This document shows positions 1-6,685 of a stretch of 9,583 bases of DNA, piece by piece (the stretch's first letter is position 1; the number at the start of each line of letters is the position of its first letter). The stretch covers positions 1 through 9,583 of the forward strand of contig JACQRF010000102.1 of assembly GCA_016206635.1 (NCBI GenBank), in the 5' to 3' direction. The notes beneath the pieces are model-generated. The model was not told the DNA's origin. It saw only the letters and a program-made list of their open reading frames with translations, and did no database searches. The position numbers and the translations under genes are program-made. The stretch is from Candidatus Omnitrophota bacterium (GTDB taxonomy: Bacteria; Omnitrophota; Gorgyraeia; 1-14-0-20-64-10; JACQQZ01).

Positions 1-580
1 TCACTTCGGTCCCCGCGGGCGGGTTCACCCCGGGCCTACCGGCGGGCTTCCACCCCTCCGGCGGCGGCAATTCTGTCAAGCTCGGCAGCCCTTCCAGCGA
101 TTTCAGGCCGAACCGCTCCAAGAACGTCGGGGTGGTCCCATACAACAGCGGGCGCCCGACCCCCTCCTTGCGACCAACGATCTGAATGAGCGTCCGCTCC
201 AGCAGGCTTTGCACCACCCCGTCGATATTCACCCCGCGGATCTCCTCGATCTCGGCCCGGGTGACCGGCTGGCGATACGCGATGATCGCCAGCGTTTCCA
301 GGGCCGGGCGCGACAGACGGGCGGCGCGGGTCTTGCGGTAGATCCGGTTCAGGCGCTCGGCCCACGCCGGGTCGGTGACCAGCTGCAGGCCGCCGGCCAC
401 CTCGACGAGGCGCATCCCGCGCCCCTGCGCGACGTAGTCCTGCCGCAGCTGGTGGATCAGCGCCGTGAGCTGCTCGACGGTGTATTCGTCCAGCGCCGCC
501 CGCAACGACTCCACCGCCAACGGCTTGTCGGCCGCCAGCAGCGCCGCCTCAATGATCGCCTTGGCTTCTCCCTCGGTCAT
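1..580 (-). CDS. scpB: Segregation and condensation protein B (3' end cut by window edge)
   Basis: ScpB is the winged-helix partner that dimerises and, with ScpA, binds SMC to form the bacterial condensin used in chromosome compaction and segregation. The 193 visible residues start MTEGEAKAIIEAALLAADKP. The family hallmarks are present: the helical block around residues 89-112 (RPALETLAIIAYRQPVTRAEIE), RGVN at 115-118, and the second winged-helix signature GRPLLYGTT..FLERFGL near 142-159, followed by SLEGLPSL. A Pro/Gly-rich tail follows and no stop is reached, so the last few residues lie outside the window; family members are about 190-210 residues long. The ATG at 578-580 was chosen because AGGAG lies at 592-596, 11 nt upstream. 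An in-frame ATG at 599-601 would add seven residues but has a poorer ribosome site. The gene follows scpA after 31 nt. Confidence 0.93.
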   Translation of the reverse strand, partial: MTEGEAKAIIEAALLAADKPLAVESLRAALDEYTVEQLTALIHQLRQDYVAQGRGMRLVEVAGGLQLVTDPAWAERLNRIYRKTRAARLSRPALETLAIIAYRQPVTRAEIEEIRGVNIDGVVQSLLERTLIQIVGRKEGVGRPLLYGTTPTFLERFGLKSLEGLPSLTELPPPEGWKPAGRPGVNPPAGTEV

Positions 581-611
581 CCTGATAACGTCTCCTGTCA
601 TCCTGGCGTGG

Positions 612-1367
612 TCAACAACTCATCTTTTCTACGGTCGCCGTCGTCTCGACGTGGTCGGCCCGCACGATCAGAATCTCCCCGAACATTTCCCCCTGCCGGG
701 CCACCAAGAACCGCTGCCGGATCAGTTCCAGCAGCGCGAGGAACGTCGTGATCACCTCCAGCTTGCTCTTCGCCTGCTCGAACAATCGCGAGAACGCGAC
801 GCACGGCTGGCGCATCAGCTGCGCCCGGAGCGCCTCGGTCTTCTGTTCCACGGTGAATTCGTCTTTGACGATCTCATGGAAGATCTCTTTCGGGACCTTC
901 CGCAGCACCTTCGAGAGCGCCGTCAGCAAGTCAAAGAGGGACGCCTCGAAGAACGGCTCCTCGACCACCTCTTCCGCCAGCCGCTGCCCGTCCGGCGGCG
1001 TGCGCGTGAACACCGCCAGCCGCTGGCGCTCGAGATCCTGCAGGCGGTCCGCCGCCGCCTTGAACTGCTGGTACTCCAGCAACTTGCGGATGAGCTCGGC
1101 CCGCGGGTCCGGCTCATCCTCCTCTGGCGGCGTCTCCTCCGGCGGCAAGAGCATCGTCGACTTGATCTGCAAGAGGGTGGCGGCCATCACGAGGAAGTCG
1201 CCGGCAATCTCCAAATCCAGGATCTGCATCAAGCCGAGATACTCGAGATACTGCTCGACGACGTCGGCGATCGGCAGATTCGTGATGTCAATATGGTTCT
1301 GCTTGATCAGGAATAGCAGCAGGTCCAGCGGGCCCTCGAACACCGGCAGTGTCACCCGGTATGTCAC
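612..1367 (-). CDS. scpA: Segregation and condensation protein A
   Basis: ScpA is the kleisin subunit that bridges the SMC head domains and carries the ScpB dimer in bacterial condensin. The 251-residue product is of normal length. The N-terminal kleisin signature FEGPLDLLLFLI is at residues 10-21, followed by the ITNLPIADVVEQYLEYL helix and the DLEIAGDFLVMAATLLQIKS helix (51-70), which contacts the SMC neck. A charged, Pro/Glu-rich linker (about 75-90) leads to the C-terminal winged helix, which contains TFLALLELIRQRF and binds the SMC cap. The start is GTG at 1365-1367, overlapping the trpS stop in a 4-bp GTGA, so translation is probably coupled to trpS. There is nothing unusual in the protein itself. 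Confidence 0.95.
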   Translation of the reverse strand: MTYRVTLPVFEGPLDLLLFLIKQNHIDITNLPIADVVEQYLEYLGLMQILDLEIAGDFLVMAATLLQIKSTMLLPPEETPPEEDEPDPRAELIRKLLEYQQFKAAADRLQDLERQRLAVFTRTPPDGQRLAEEVVEEPFFEASLFDLLTALSKVLRKVPKEIFHEIVKDEFTVEQKTEALRAQLMRQPCVAFSRLFEQAKSKLEVITTFLALLELIRQRFLVARQGEMFGEILIVRADHVETTATVEKMSC

Positions 1368-2356
1368 GCCAACCCCACCGCCTCCCGCACCTGCCGCATC
1401 GTGGCCCGCGCCACGGCCCGCGCCCGCTCCGCGCCGTCCTGCAGGATCGCCCGCACCGCAGCTTCGGAGTACCCGCCGGCGGCCCGCGCGCGGCGCATCG
1501 GCGCCGTCACTTCAATCAGCACGTCAGCCAGCTCCCGCTTGTTTTGCGCGCAGCCGCGCTGCGAGGTGCGGCACTCCTCCCACACCTGCGGCGCCCGCCC
1601 CGGCGCGAACACCTTCCAGTACTGGCAGACGAAGCACGTCTCCGGGTGCCCCGGGTCGGTCATCCTGATCCGCTGCGTGTCGGTCACCATCTGCTGGACC
1701 GTCGCGCGGATGGTGGCCTCGTCATCGGCCAGCCCGATGGTGTTGCCATAGCTCTTGGACATCTTCCGGCCGTCGGTGCCGGCCAGCCGTGGGGCTTCGG
1801 TCAACAACGGCTGCGGCTCCGGGAACAGGTCCCGGCGGTACAGGAACTTAAACCGCCGCACGATCTCGCGGGCCAGCTCGAGGTGCGGGACCTGATCCTC
1901 GCCGACCGGGACCACCCCTGCCTTGTAGAGCAAGATGTCCGCCGCCTGCAGGACCGGATAGCCGAGGAACCCATACGTCGCCAGGTCGCGCCCGGCCACT
2001 TCCCGGAGCTGCTCCTTGTACGTCGGCACCCGCTCGACCCACCCCAGCGGGGTGATCATCGACAGGACCGCGTACAACTCCAGGTGCTCCGGCACGTCCG
2101 ACTGGCGGAAGATCACCGATCGCTTCGGATCGATCCCACACGCCAACCAGTCGGTCACATTCGAGACGGCGAACTCGCCCAATCGGTCCGGGTGCTCGTA
2201 CTCGCTCATGAGGGCGTGCCAATCCGCCACCATGAAAAAGCAGTCGTGCGTCTCCTGCAGCGCCGCCCAATTCCGCAGCGCCCCGGCCAGGTGGCCCACA
2301 TGCAACGCGCCGGTCGGCCGCATCCCGCTCAACACCCTGGCCCTCGCCGGGGTCAC
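1364..2356 (-). CDS. trpS: Tryptophan--tRNA ligase, with a cysteine cluster suggesting an Fe-S site
   Basis: This class I synthetase charges tRNA-Trp with tryptophan using ATP in the cytoplasm. The 330-residue product has the usual bacterial length. Visible motifs are the HIGH-type signature LHVGH (residues 18-22), GEDQVPH (152-158), which lines the active site, and KMSKS (198-202). Cysteines at 241, 244, 262 and 269 cluster in the C-terminal anticodon-recognition region. Thermotoga maritima TrpRS binds a [4Fe-4S] cluster there through C-x22-C-x6-C-x2-C. Here the C-x6-C part (262/269) is kept, the last position (272) is Asn, and an extra Cys at 244 forms CxxC with 241. The start is GTG at 2354-2356, overlapping the infB stop (GTGA). 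Placement directly after infB, in place of rbfA, is unusual. The identity is secure; cluster binding is inferred. Confidence 0.96.
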   Translation of the reverse strand: MTPARARVLSGMRPTGALHVGHLAGALRNWAALQETHDCFFMVADWHALMSEYEHPDRLGEFAVSNVTDWLACGIDPKRSVIFRQSDVPEHLELYAVLSMITPLGWVERVPTYKEQLREVAGRDLATYGFLGYPVLQAADILLYKAGVVPVGEDQVPHLELAREIVRRFKFLYRRDLFPEPQPLLTEAPRLAGTDGRKMSKSYGNTIGLADDEATIRATVQQMVTDTQRIRMTDPGHPETCFVCQYWKVFAPGRAPQVWEECRTSQRGCAQNKRELADVLIEVTAPMRRARAAGGYSEAAVRAILQDGAERARAVARATMRQVREAVGLA

Positions 2357-4740
2357 AGCGTCTGCGCCACCTTCTGCACCTCGAACGCCTCGATCAGATC
2401 ACCGGGCTGGTAGCCGTCCCACCCCTGCAGGGCGATCCCGCATTCCAACCCCTCGGCCACCTCGCGCACATCATCCTTGAACCGCTTGAGGCTCGCCACG
2501 CGACCTTCGAACAATTTCTCGCTGCCGCGCACGACCCGGTAGGTGGCCGCGCGCGTGAGCTTGCCTTTCACCACTTGGCTGCCAGCCACCGTGCCGACCT
2601 TCGACACCTTGAACACCTGCAACACCTTGGCGCGGCCGAGGGACACTTCCTGGAGCTTCGGCTCCAGCAACCCTTCCATCGCGGCGCGGACCTCGCCGAT
2701 CGCCTCGTAGATGATCTGGTAGAGCCGGACATCCACCGACTCTTCCTTGGCCAGCGTCTCGGCCTCCGTGGTCGGGGCCACATGGAAGCCGATCACGATG
2801 GCATTGGAGGCCACCGCCAGCAAGATGTCCGATTCGTTGACCGCCCCGACCCCGGCATGCAACACCTTGAGCTGGACTTGATCGGTGGACAGTTTCTCGA
2901 GGGACGCCTTCAGCGCCTCGACGGAGCCTTGGACGTCCCCTTTCAGCACGATATTCAATTCTTTGACGATCCCGGCTTTGAGCTCGGCCTGGAACTCCTC
3001 GAGCGACATGATCTTGCGCCCCGCCGAGAGCCCGGCCTGGCGCTGGATCTCCTGCCGCTGGCTCGTCAGCTCGCGCGCCTTGCGCTCATCGGTCACGACG
3101 AAGAAGGGGTTGCCGGCCTTCGGCACGCCGCCGAGCCCAAGGATCTCCACCGGCATGGAGGGCCCGGCCTCCTGGACCCGATGGCCGCGGTCATCGAGCA
3201 TCGCCCGGACGCGGCCGTAGTGCGGCCCGGCCACCACGAGATCCCCGACCCGCAGCGTCCCATTCTGCACGAGCACCGTCGCGACGGGCCCACCCCCTTT
3301 GGACAACTCCGCCTCGATAATCAAGCCCTTGGCCGGCTTCGCGGGATTGGCCTTGAGCTCCAGCATCTCGGCCTCCAGCAGCATCAGCTCCAGGAGCTGA
3401 TCAATGCCGTCGCCGGTCTTGGCCGAGACCGGCACGATCACCGTTTTGCCGCCCCACTCCTCCGGCATGAGCCCCACCTCCATGAGCTGGCGCTTGACCT
3501 TGTCCGGGTTGGCCTCCGGCTTGTCCATCTTGTTGAGCGCCACAACGATCGTGGCGTCGGCGGCCTTCGCGTGGTCGATCGCCTCCACGGTCTGGGGCAT
3601 CACGCCGTCGTCGGCGGCCACGACCAGGATCACGATGTCCGTGACGTGCGCCCCGCGCGCCCGCATGGCGGTGAATGCCTCATGGCCCGGCGTATCGAGG
3701 AACGAGATCCAGCCCTTCGGCAGGTGGACTTTGTACGCGCCGATGTGCTGCGTGATCCCGCCGGCCTCCTGCTCGGTGACCTTGGACTTGCGGATGGCGT
3801 CGAGCAGCGACGTCTTGCCATGGTCCACGTGGCCCATCATCGTGACGACCGGCGGGCGCAACACCAGGTGTGCCGGATCTTCCGCCTCGTCATGGGACCG
3901 GGTCAGTTCTTCCTCGAGCGTCGGCAGCCGTTCCACCTGGGCGTTGAAACTTTTGGCCACGTCGGTCGCGACCGCCTCGGGCAACGATTGATTGATCGTC
4001 GCCATGACCTTCATCGCCAGCAAGCGCTTGATCACCTCGCTCGAGCTGACGGACAGCTTCTCCGCCAGGTCTTTGACCGAAATCGGGAATTGGAGCGAGA
4101 CGGTCCTCGGGGCCTGGACAACCGGCGGCGCGGGGACCGCCGGTTTCGGGGCGGCCGGCTTCCCGGCCGGCCCGTACGGCCTCGGCGGCACGGGGGCCGG
4201 ACGCCGAGGCGCGGCCGGCTGCACGCTGCTCCAGCCGGCGCGCGGCGCCGGCGCCAGTATGGGGCTCTCGACGCGGCCCGGGGCGGGCATGGGCGGCGGG
4301 GCCGGTTTGACCGTTGGGGGCGCCGGGGAAACTTTGACCGCGGCGGGGGGCGCGGCCGACGGCGGCACGACGGGTCTCAACGCTGGCTTGGCCAAGGGCG
4401 CCGGCGCGGGCGGCCTCACGATCGCGGGAATCGGGGGCGCCGGCTTCGGGGGGACGACCGGCTTCGCCACCACCGTCTTGGGCGGCAAGACCAGCATCGC
4501 CGGCTTCGGCGATGGCGGCGAGAAGGTCGGCCGCGGCGGGCGCAGCGGCATCAGAGGGCGGACTTGCGCGCCGACGCGCACCATTGATCGCGCTGGCGCC
4601 GCAACCGGGCGCGCCTCTTGCGTGGTCCGCTTCATCGCTTTCGCGGGGGCTTTGACGGCCTTCGGGGTGGCGGCTTTCGGCTTCCCCGCCGATTTCTTCG
4701 GTGGACGTGGACGCGGTGTGGTTTTTCGGAGGGCCGTCAT
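2353..4740 (-). CDS. infB: Translation initiation factor IF-2
   Basis: IF2 is the GTPase that brings fMet-tRNA to the 30S subunit and promotes 50S joining. The 795-residue product begins with a disordered Pro/Ala/Lys/Arg-rich region (about residues 1-210). This leads into an IF2_N helical domain (about 214-266, VKDLAEKLSVSSSEVIKRLL). The G domain follows: G1 GHVDHGKT (303-310), G2 GGIT (327-330), G3 DTPGH (349-353), G4 NKMD (403-406) and G5 SAK (439-441). Domain II (about 470-560), domain III (KGDVQGSVEAL at 600-610) and the C1/C2 region (to residue 795, with LKRFKDDVREV..GLECGI) complete the protein. Only one IF2_N copy is seen. The ATG start overlaps the nusA stop in ATGA, and the stop overlaps the trpS GTG. 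All catalytic residues are intact. Confidence 0.98.
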   Translation of the reverse strand: MTALRKTTPRPRPPKKSAGKPKAATPKAVKAPAKAMKRTTQEARPVAAPARSMVRVGAQVRPLMPLRPPRPTFSPPSPKPAMLVLPPKTVVAKPVVPPKPAPPIPAIVRPPAPAPLAKPALRPVVPPSAAPPAAVKVSPAPPTVKPAPPPMPAPGRVESPILAPAPRAGWSSVQPAAPRRPAPVPPRPYGPAGKPAAPKPAVPAPPVVQAPRTVSLQFPISVKDLAEKLSVSSSEVIKRLLAMKVMATINQSLPEAVATDVAKSFNAQVERLPTLEEELTRSHDEAEDPAHLVLRPPVVTMMGHVDHGKTSLLDAIRKSKVTEQEAGGITQHIGAYKVHLPKGWISFLDTPGHEAFTAMRARGAHVTDIVILVVAADDGVMPQTVEAIDHAKAADATIVVALNKMDKPEANPDKVKRQLMEVGLMPEEWGGKTVIVPVSAKTGDGIDQLLELMLLEAEMLELKANPAKPAKGLIIEAELSKGGGPVATVLVQNGTLRVGDLVVAGPHYGRVRAMLDDRGHRVQEAGPSMPVEILGLGGVPKAGNPFFVVTDERKARELTSQRQEIQRQAGLSAGRKIMSLEEFQAELKAGIVKELNIVLKGDVQGSVEALKASLEKLSTDQVQLKVLHAGVGAVNESDILLAVASNAIVIGFHVAPTTEAETLAKEESVDVRLYQIIYEAIGEVRAAMEGLLEPKLQEVSLGRAKVLQVFKVSKVGTVAGSQVVKGKLTRAATYRVVRGSEKLFEGRVASLKRFKDDVREVAEGLECGIALQGWDGYQPGDLIEAFEVQKVAQTL

Positions 4741-6020
4741 GCCGTGCCGGTCCCCTCCGCGGGTGGCGGCTCGGCCGCCGCATCCGGGGCAGGCGGCTCT
4801 CCCGCCGACGGCGCCGGCACCGGCAGCACCCCCTCCCCCTCCGCCGCCTGCTGCGCCACGGCCTGGGCCGCCGCGGCCTTCTTTTCCACCTCGTCGAGCA
4901 ACGCCTTCGCGCCGTCGAACACCTTCTGGGCGGTCTTCTCGCCGATGCCGGGCGCGGCCATCAGCTCTTCCAACGAGGCGTGCGCCACGCGGTCCACCGT
5001 CGAGAACCCGGCCGTCTGGAGCGCCTCCGCGATCTTCGGCCCGACGCCGGGGATCTCGGTCAATACGATGCCGGCGCGCGCCTTGATCTGCGACTCGGAG
5101 CGGATGTCGATGTCGAGGCCGGTCAGCTTCGCCGCCAGCCGGACATTCTGCCCTTTCTTGCCGATCGCCAACGAGAGCTGATCGTCCTCGACGATCACCT
5201 CCACCCGCCGCTTGGGCCGGTCGAGCTTGAGCTTTGACACCTTCGCCGGGGCGAGCGCCCCGACGACGAATTCCTCCAGCTTGTCGCTCCAGCGCACGAT
5301 ATCAATCTTCTCGCCCTGCAGCTCCCGGACGATATTCTTGACCCGCTGGCCGCGCATGCCGACGCACGCGCCGACGCAGTCAACCTTGTCATCTTTCGAG
5401 ATGACCGCGAGTTTCGCCCGATCGCCGGCCTCGCGCGAGATGGATTTGACCTCGACGATCCCGTCGGCGATCTCCGGCACTTCGAGCTCGAACAGTTTCT
5501 TGACGAGCCCCGCGTGCGCGCGGGACAGCGTGATCTGCGGCCCCTTCACGGAGCGCTTGACCTCCAAGAGATACGCCTTGATCCGATCGCCATGGCGGTA
5601 GCTTTCCTTCGGCGACTGCTCCCGCTTGGGCAAGAACGCCTCGGTCCGCCCGATCTCCACCACCAGGCCGCCCCCCTCGAACCGCTGGACCGTCCCGGTC
5701 AACAGCTGGCCGACCTTGCCCTGGAACTCTGCGTACACGACGTCGCGTTCCGCCTCGCGGATCTTTTGGATGATCACCTGCTTGGCGGTCTGCGCCGCGA
5801 TCCGGCCGAACTCCGCCGAGCGGATCTCTTGCTCGCCGGCCGCCATGTAGATCACCCCCGTGGCCCGGTCAATGGTCACGGTGATCTCGCCGGCCTGCTC
5901 GCCGAGCGATTTCCGGGCGGCACTGGCCAGGGCAGACTCCACCGCCTGGATGATCGCCTCACGATCAATCCCCTTCTCGCGTGTCAGATGATCGAGAACC
6001 GCTAAAAACTCAGCGTTCAT
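4737..6020 (-). CDS. nusA: Transcription termination/antitermination protein NusA
   Basis: NusA binds RNA polymerase and nascent RNA, modulating pausing, hairpin folding, intrinsic termination and antitermination. The 427-residue product has an N-terminal RNAP-binding domain (about 1-100), an S1 domain (about 104-168), KH1 (about 198-262, with GMRGQRVKNI at 221-230), KH2 (about 268-315, with GKKGQNVR at 287-294), then a helix-hairpin-helix region (IPGVGPKI near 323-330 and APGIGEKTAQKV near 356-367). It ends in a low-complexity Ala/Pro/Glu tail (about 382-427). The open frame extends further upstream, but ATG at 6018-6020 is the real start: it begins the conserved MNAEFLAVLDHL.REKGIDRE and has GAGGA at 6029-6033 with an 8-nt spacer. 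That Shine-Dalgarno could pair with CCTC just before the ATG. A palindrome lies just upstream. The stop overlaps infB. Confidence 0.97.
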   Translation of the reverse strand: MNAEFLAVLDHLTREKGIDREAIIQAVESALASAARKSLGEQAGEITVTIDRATGVIYMAAGEQEIRSAEFGRIAAQTAKQVIIQKIREAERDVVYAEFQGKVGQLLTGTVQRFEGGGLVVEIGRTEAFLPKREQSPKESYRHGDRIKAYLLEVKRSVKGPQITLSRAHAGLVKKLFELEVPEIADGIVEVKSISREAGDRAKLAVISKDDKVDCVGACVGMRGQRVKNIVRELQGEKIDIVRWSDKLEEFVVGALAPAKVSKLKLDRPKRRVEVIVEDDQLSLAIGKKGQNVRLAAKLTGLDIDIRSESQIKARAGIVLTEIPGVGPKIAEALQTAGFSTVDRVAHASLEELMAAPGIGEKTAQKVFDGAKALLDEVEKKAAAAQAVAQQAAEGEGVLPVPAPSAGEPPAPDAAAEPPPAEGTGTA

Positions 6021-6038
6021 GAGGATGTTCCTCGTTGC

Positions 6039-6064
6039 CGGTGCCAGGTCTTGACCTGGCACCG
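6039..6064. repeat. 26-nt palindrome between rimP and nusA
   Basis: The arms CGGTGCCAGGTC (6039-6050) and GACCTGGCACCG (6053-6064) are perfect 12-bp inverted repeats separated by TT. In RNA this would give an 11-bp GC-rich stem with a 4-nt loop. It fills nearly half of the 56-nt rimP/nusA gap and ends 5 nt upstream of the nusA Shine-Dalgarno. No U-run follows on either strand, so it is not an intrinsic terminator. It could be a REP-like dispersed palindrome, an RNase III processing site or a protein-binding site. The sequence alone cannot decide. Confidence 0.8.
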
Positions 6065-6076
6065 CACAGGATGAAT

Positions 6077-6556
6077 TCAGAACGTGACCTCTTGCGTTGC
6101 GCTCACGATGCCCGCGAGCAGGATCCGCAGGCGCGGGCCGTGGTCCACCGCCACCGTCACGACGGCGTCGCCCACTCCCTCGACGGCCCCGACGACCGTC
6201 CACAAACCCTCGACCGGTTCGCGGAGCGCCAGCCGCACCCGGCGGTGCAGCACCCGCTCGAAATCGCGCTCGGTCTTGAGCGGGCGATCCACCCCGGGCG
6301 AGGCCACTTCCAGGCAGTATCGCTCGGGGACCACATCGTGCTCATCCAACACCGCCCCAATCGCCTGGTTGAGTTCCCGGCACTGCTGCACAGTGATGCC
6401 GGTCGAGGTATCCACCAGGAATCGCAGCACCATCTGCGGTCCTTCGCGGCGATACATCAGCTCCACCAGCTCGACGCGCCGAGCCGCCAACATCGGGTCC
6501 ACGAGCTCATGGACCCGCGCTAACACTTTGTCGGCAAAAGGGTTCTGACTCACCAT
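6077..6556 (-). CDS. rimP: Ribosome maturation factor RimP
   Basis: RimP binds free 30S subunits and assists late assembly around S12. The 159-residue product matches the family in length. It shows the N-terminal alpha/beta domain (VELVELMYRREGPQMVLRFLVD), then a CRELNQAIGAVLDEHDVVPERYCLEV segment, the family signature EVASPGVDRPLKTERDFER, and a C-terminal SH3-like domain (about residues 90-159). ATG at 6554-6556 is taken as the start. Alternatives in frame are TTG at 6566-6568, inside the terminator U-run region, and GTG at 6551-6553. None has a good Shine-Dalgarno nearby, which fits initiation by coupling to a possible leader peptide that ends here. It is the first gene of the rimP-nusA-infB-trpS-scpAB operon, downstream of a promoter and a leader terminator. 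Confidence 0.95.
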   Translation of the reverse strand: MVSQNPFADKVLARVHELVDPMLAARRVELVELMYRREGPQMVLRFLVDTSTGITVQQCRELNQAIGAVLDEHDVVPERYCLEVASPGVDRPLKTERDFERVLHRRVRLALREPVEGLWTVVGAVEGVGDAVVTVAVDHGPRLRILLAGIVSATQEVTF

Positions 6557-6594
6557 TTTAGAGAACAAAAAAAGTGGGCCGCTGGTTCTCCCAC
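6550..6594 (-). CDS. Possible 14-codon leader peptide upstream of rimP
   Basis: On the minus strand AAGGAGG (6599-6605), the best Shine-Dalgarno in this leader, stands 4 nt before a GTG at 6592-6594. This opens a frame encoding MGEPAAHFFCSLKW and ending at TGA 6550-6552. The frame runs through the loop, 3' arm and U-run of the terminator. Its stop overlaps the GTG codon at 6551-6553 as GTGA and lies just past the rimP ATG. Ribosomes translating it would disrupt the terminator and be delivered to rimP, which has no Shine-Dalgarno of its own. This is an inference from layout. The GTG is also part of the stem sequence, so the frame could be chance. Confidence 0.3.
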   Translation of the reverse strand: MGEPAAHFFCSLKW

Positions 6595-6621
6595 TTCTCC
6601 TCCTTCCAAGGGAAGTCGTGT
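6557..6621 (-). promoter_or_regulatory. rimP operon leader with mutually exclusive hairpins (putative attenuator)
   Basis: The RNA from the predicted start (about 6620-6622) to the rimP ATG is about 65 nt. ACTTCCC (6616-6610 on the minus strand) can pair with GGAGAAGT (6600-6593), with one bulged A and a 9-nt loop. That pairing uses AAGT, part of the 5' arm of the downstream terminator (6590-6596), so the two structures cannot coexist. The layout is that of an antiterminator/terminator switch. Conserved rimP-leader terminators are known in other bacteria, and NusA, encoded in this operon, affects such hairpins. What signal would be sensed is not evident, and no known riboswitch was recognised. 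Confidence 0.5.
6567..6596 (-). terminator. Intrinsic terminator in the rimP leader
   Basis: The minus strand reads AAGTGGG (6596-6590), an 11-nt loop (6589-6579), CCCACTT (6578-6572), with the run of seven Ts at 6573-6567 beginning in the 3' arm. A 7-bp stem plus U-run is a textbook rho-independent terminator. It lies between the operon promoter and the rimP start codon, 10 nt before the ATG. It would therefore act on RNA started at 6621 (attenuation) and also on any read-through from proS. Confidence 0.8.
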
Positions 6622-6627
6622 GGGAGG

Positions 6628-6656
6628 ATTATCTCCCGTCGGGGGCGGCTTGTCAA
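6628..6656 (-). promoter_or_regulatory. Sigma70-type promoter for the rimP-nusA-infB operon
   Basis: On the minus strand the -35 box TTGACA (6651-6656) is perfect, the spacer is exactly 17 nt, and the -10 box GATAAT (6628-6633) matches TATAAT at 5 of 6 positions. The predicted transcription start is about 6620-6622. An inverted repeat, GGGAG/CTCCC (6622-6626 and 6633-6637), flanks the -10 box and could be an operator, though 5-bp GC arms are weak evidence. The site falls in the 129-nt gap between proS and rimP. Confidence 0.8.
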
Positions 6657-6685
6657 GCCCCGGCTCGCTTAGTGTTTGCGGGGGA

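Noticed and set aside
465..1668. Plus-strand frames opposite scpA
   Set aside because: Two overlapping frames of atypical composition opposite a clear scpA; no independent support.
1349..2413. 354-codon plus-strand frame opposite trpS
   Set aside because: His/Arg/Leu-rich shadow with no recognisable domain; trpS motifs on the other strand are unambiguous.
2575..4587. 670-codon plus-strand open frame opposite infB
   Set aside because: It is an antisense shadow of a high-GC gene: His/Arg/Gly-rich low-complexity product, no family signature, and the infB frame is fully conserved in domains.
3992..5086. 364-codon plus-strand frame opposite the IF2 N-terminus
   Set aside because: Its Gly/Ala/Pro repeats mirror the Pro/Ala-rich IF2 coding sequence; no ribosome site or homology.
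6021..6203. N-terminal extension of nusA upstream of 6020
   Set aside because: The extension is Arg/Gly-rich, runs through the rimP coding sequence and the palindrome, and the ATG at 6020 has a good GAGGA and the conserved N-terminus.
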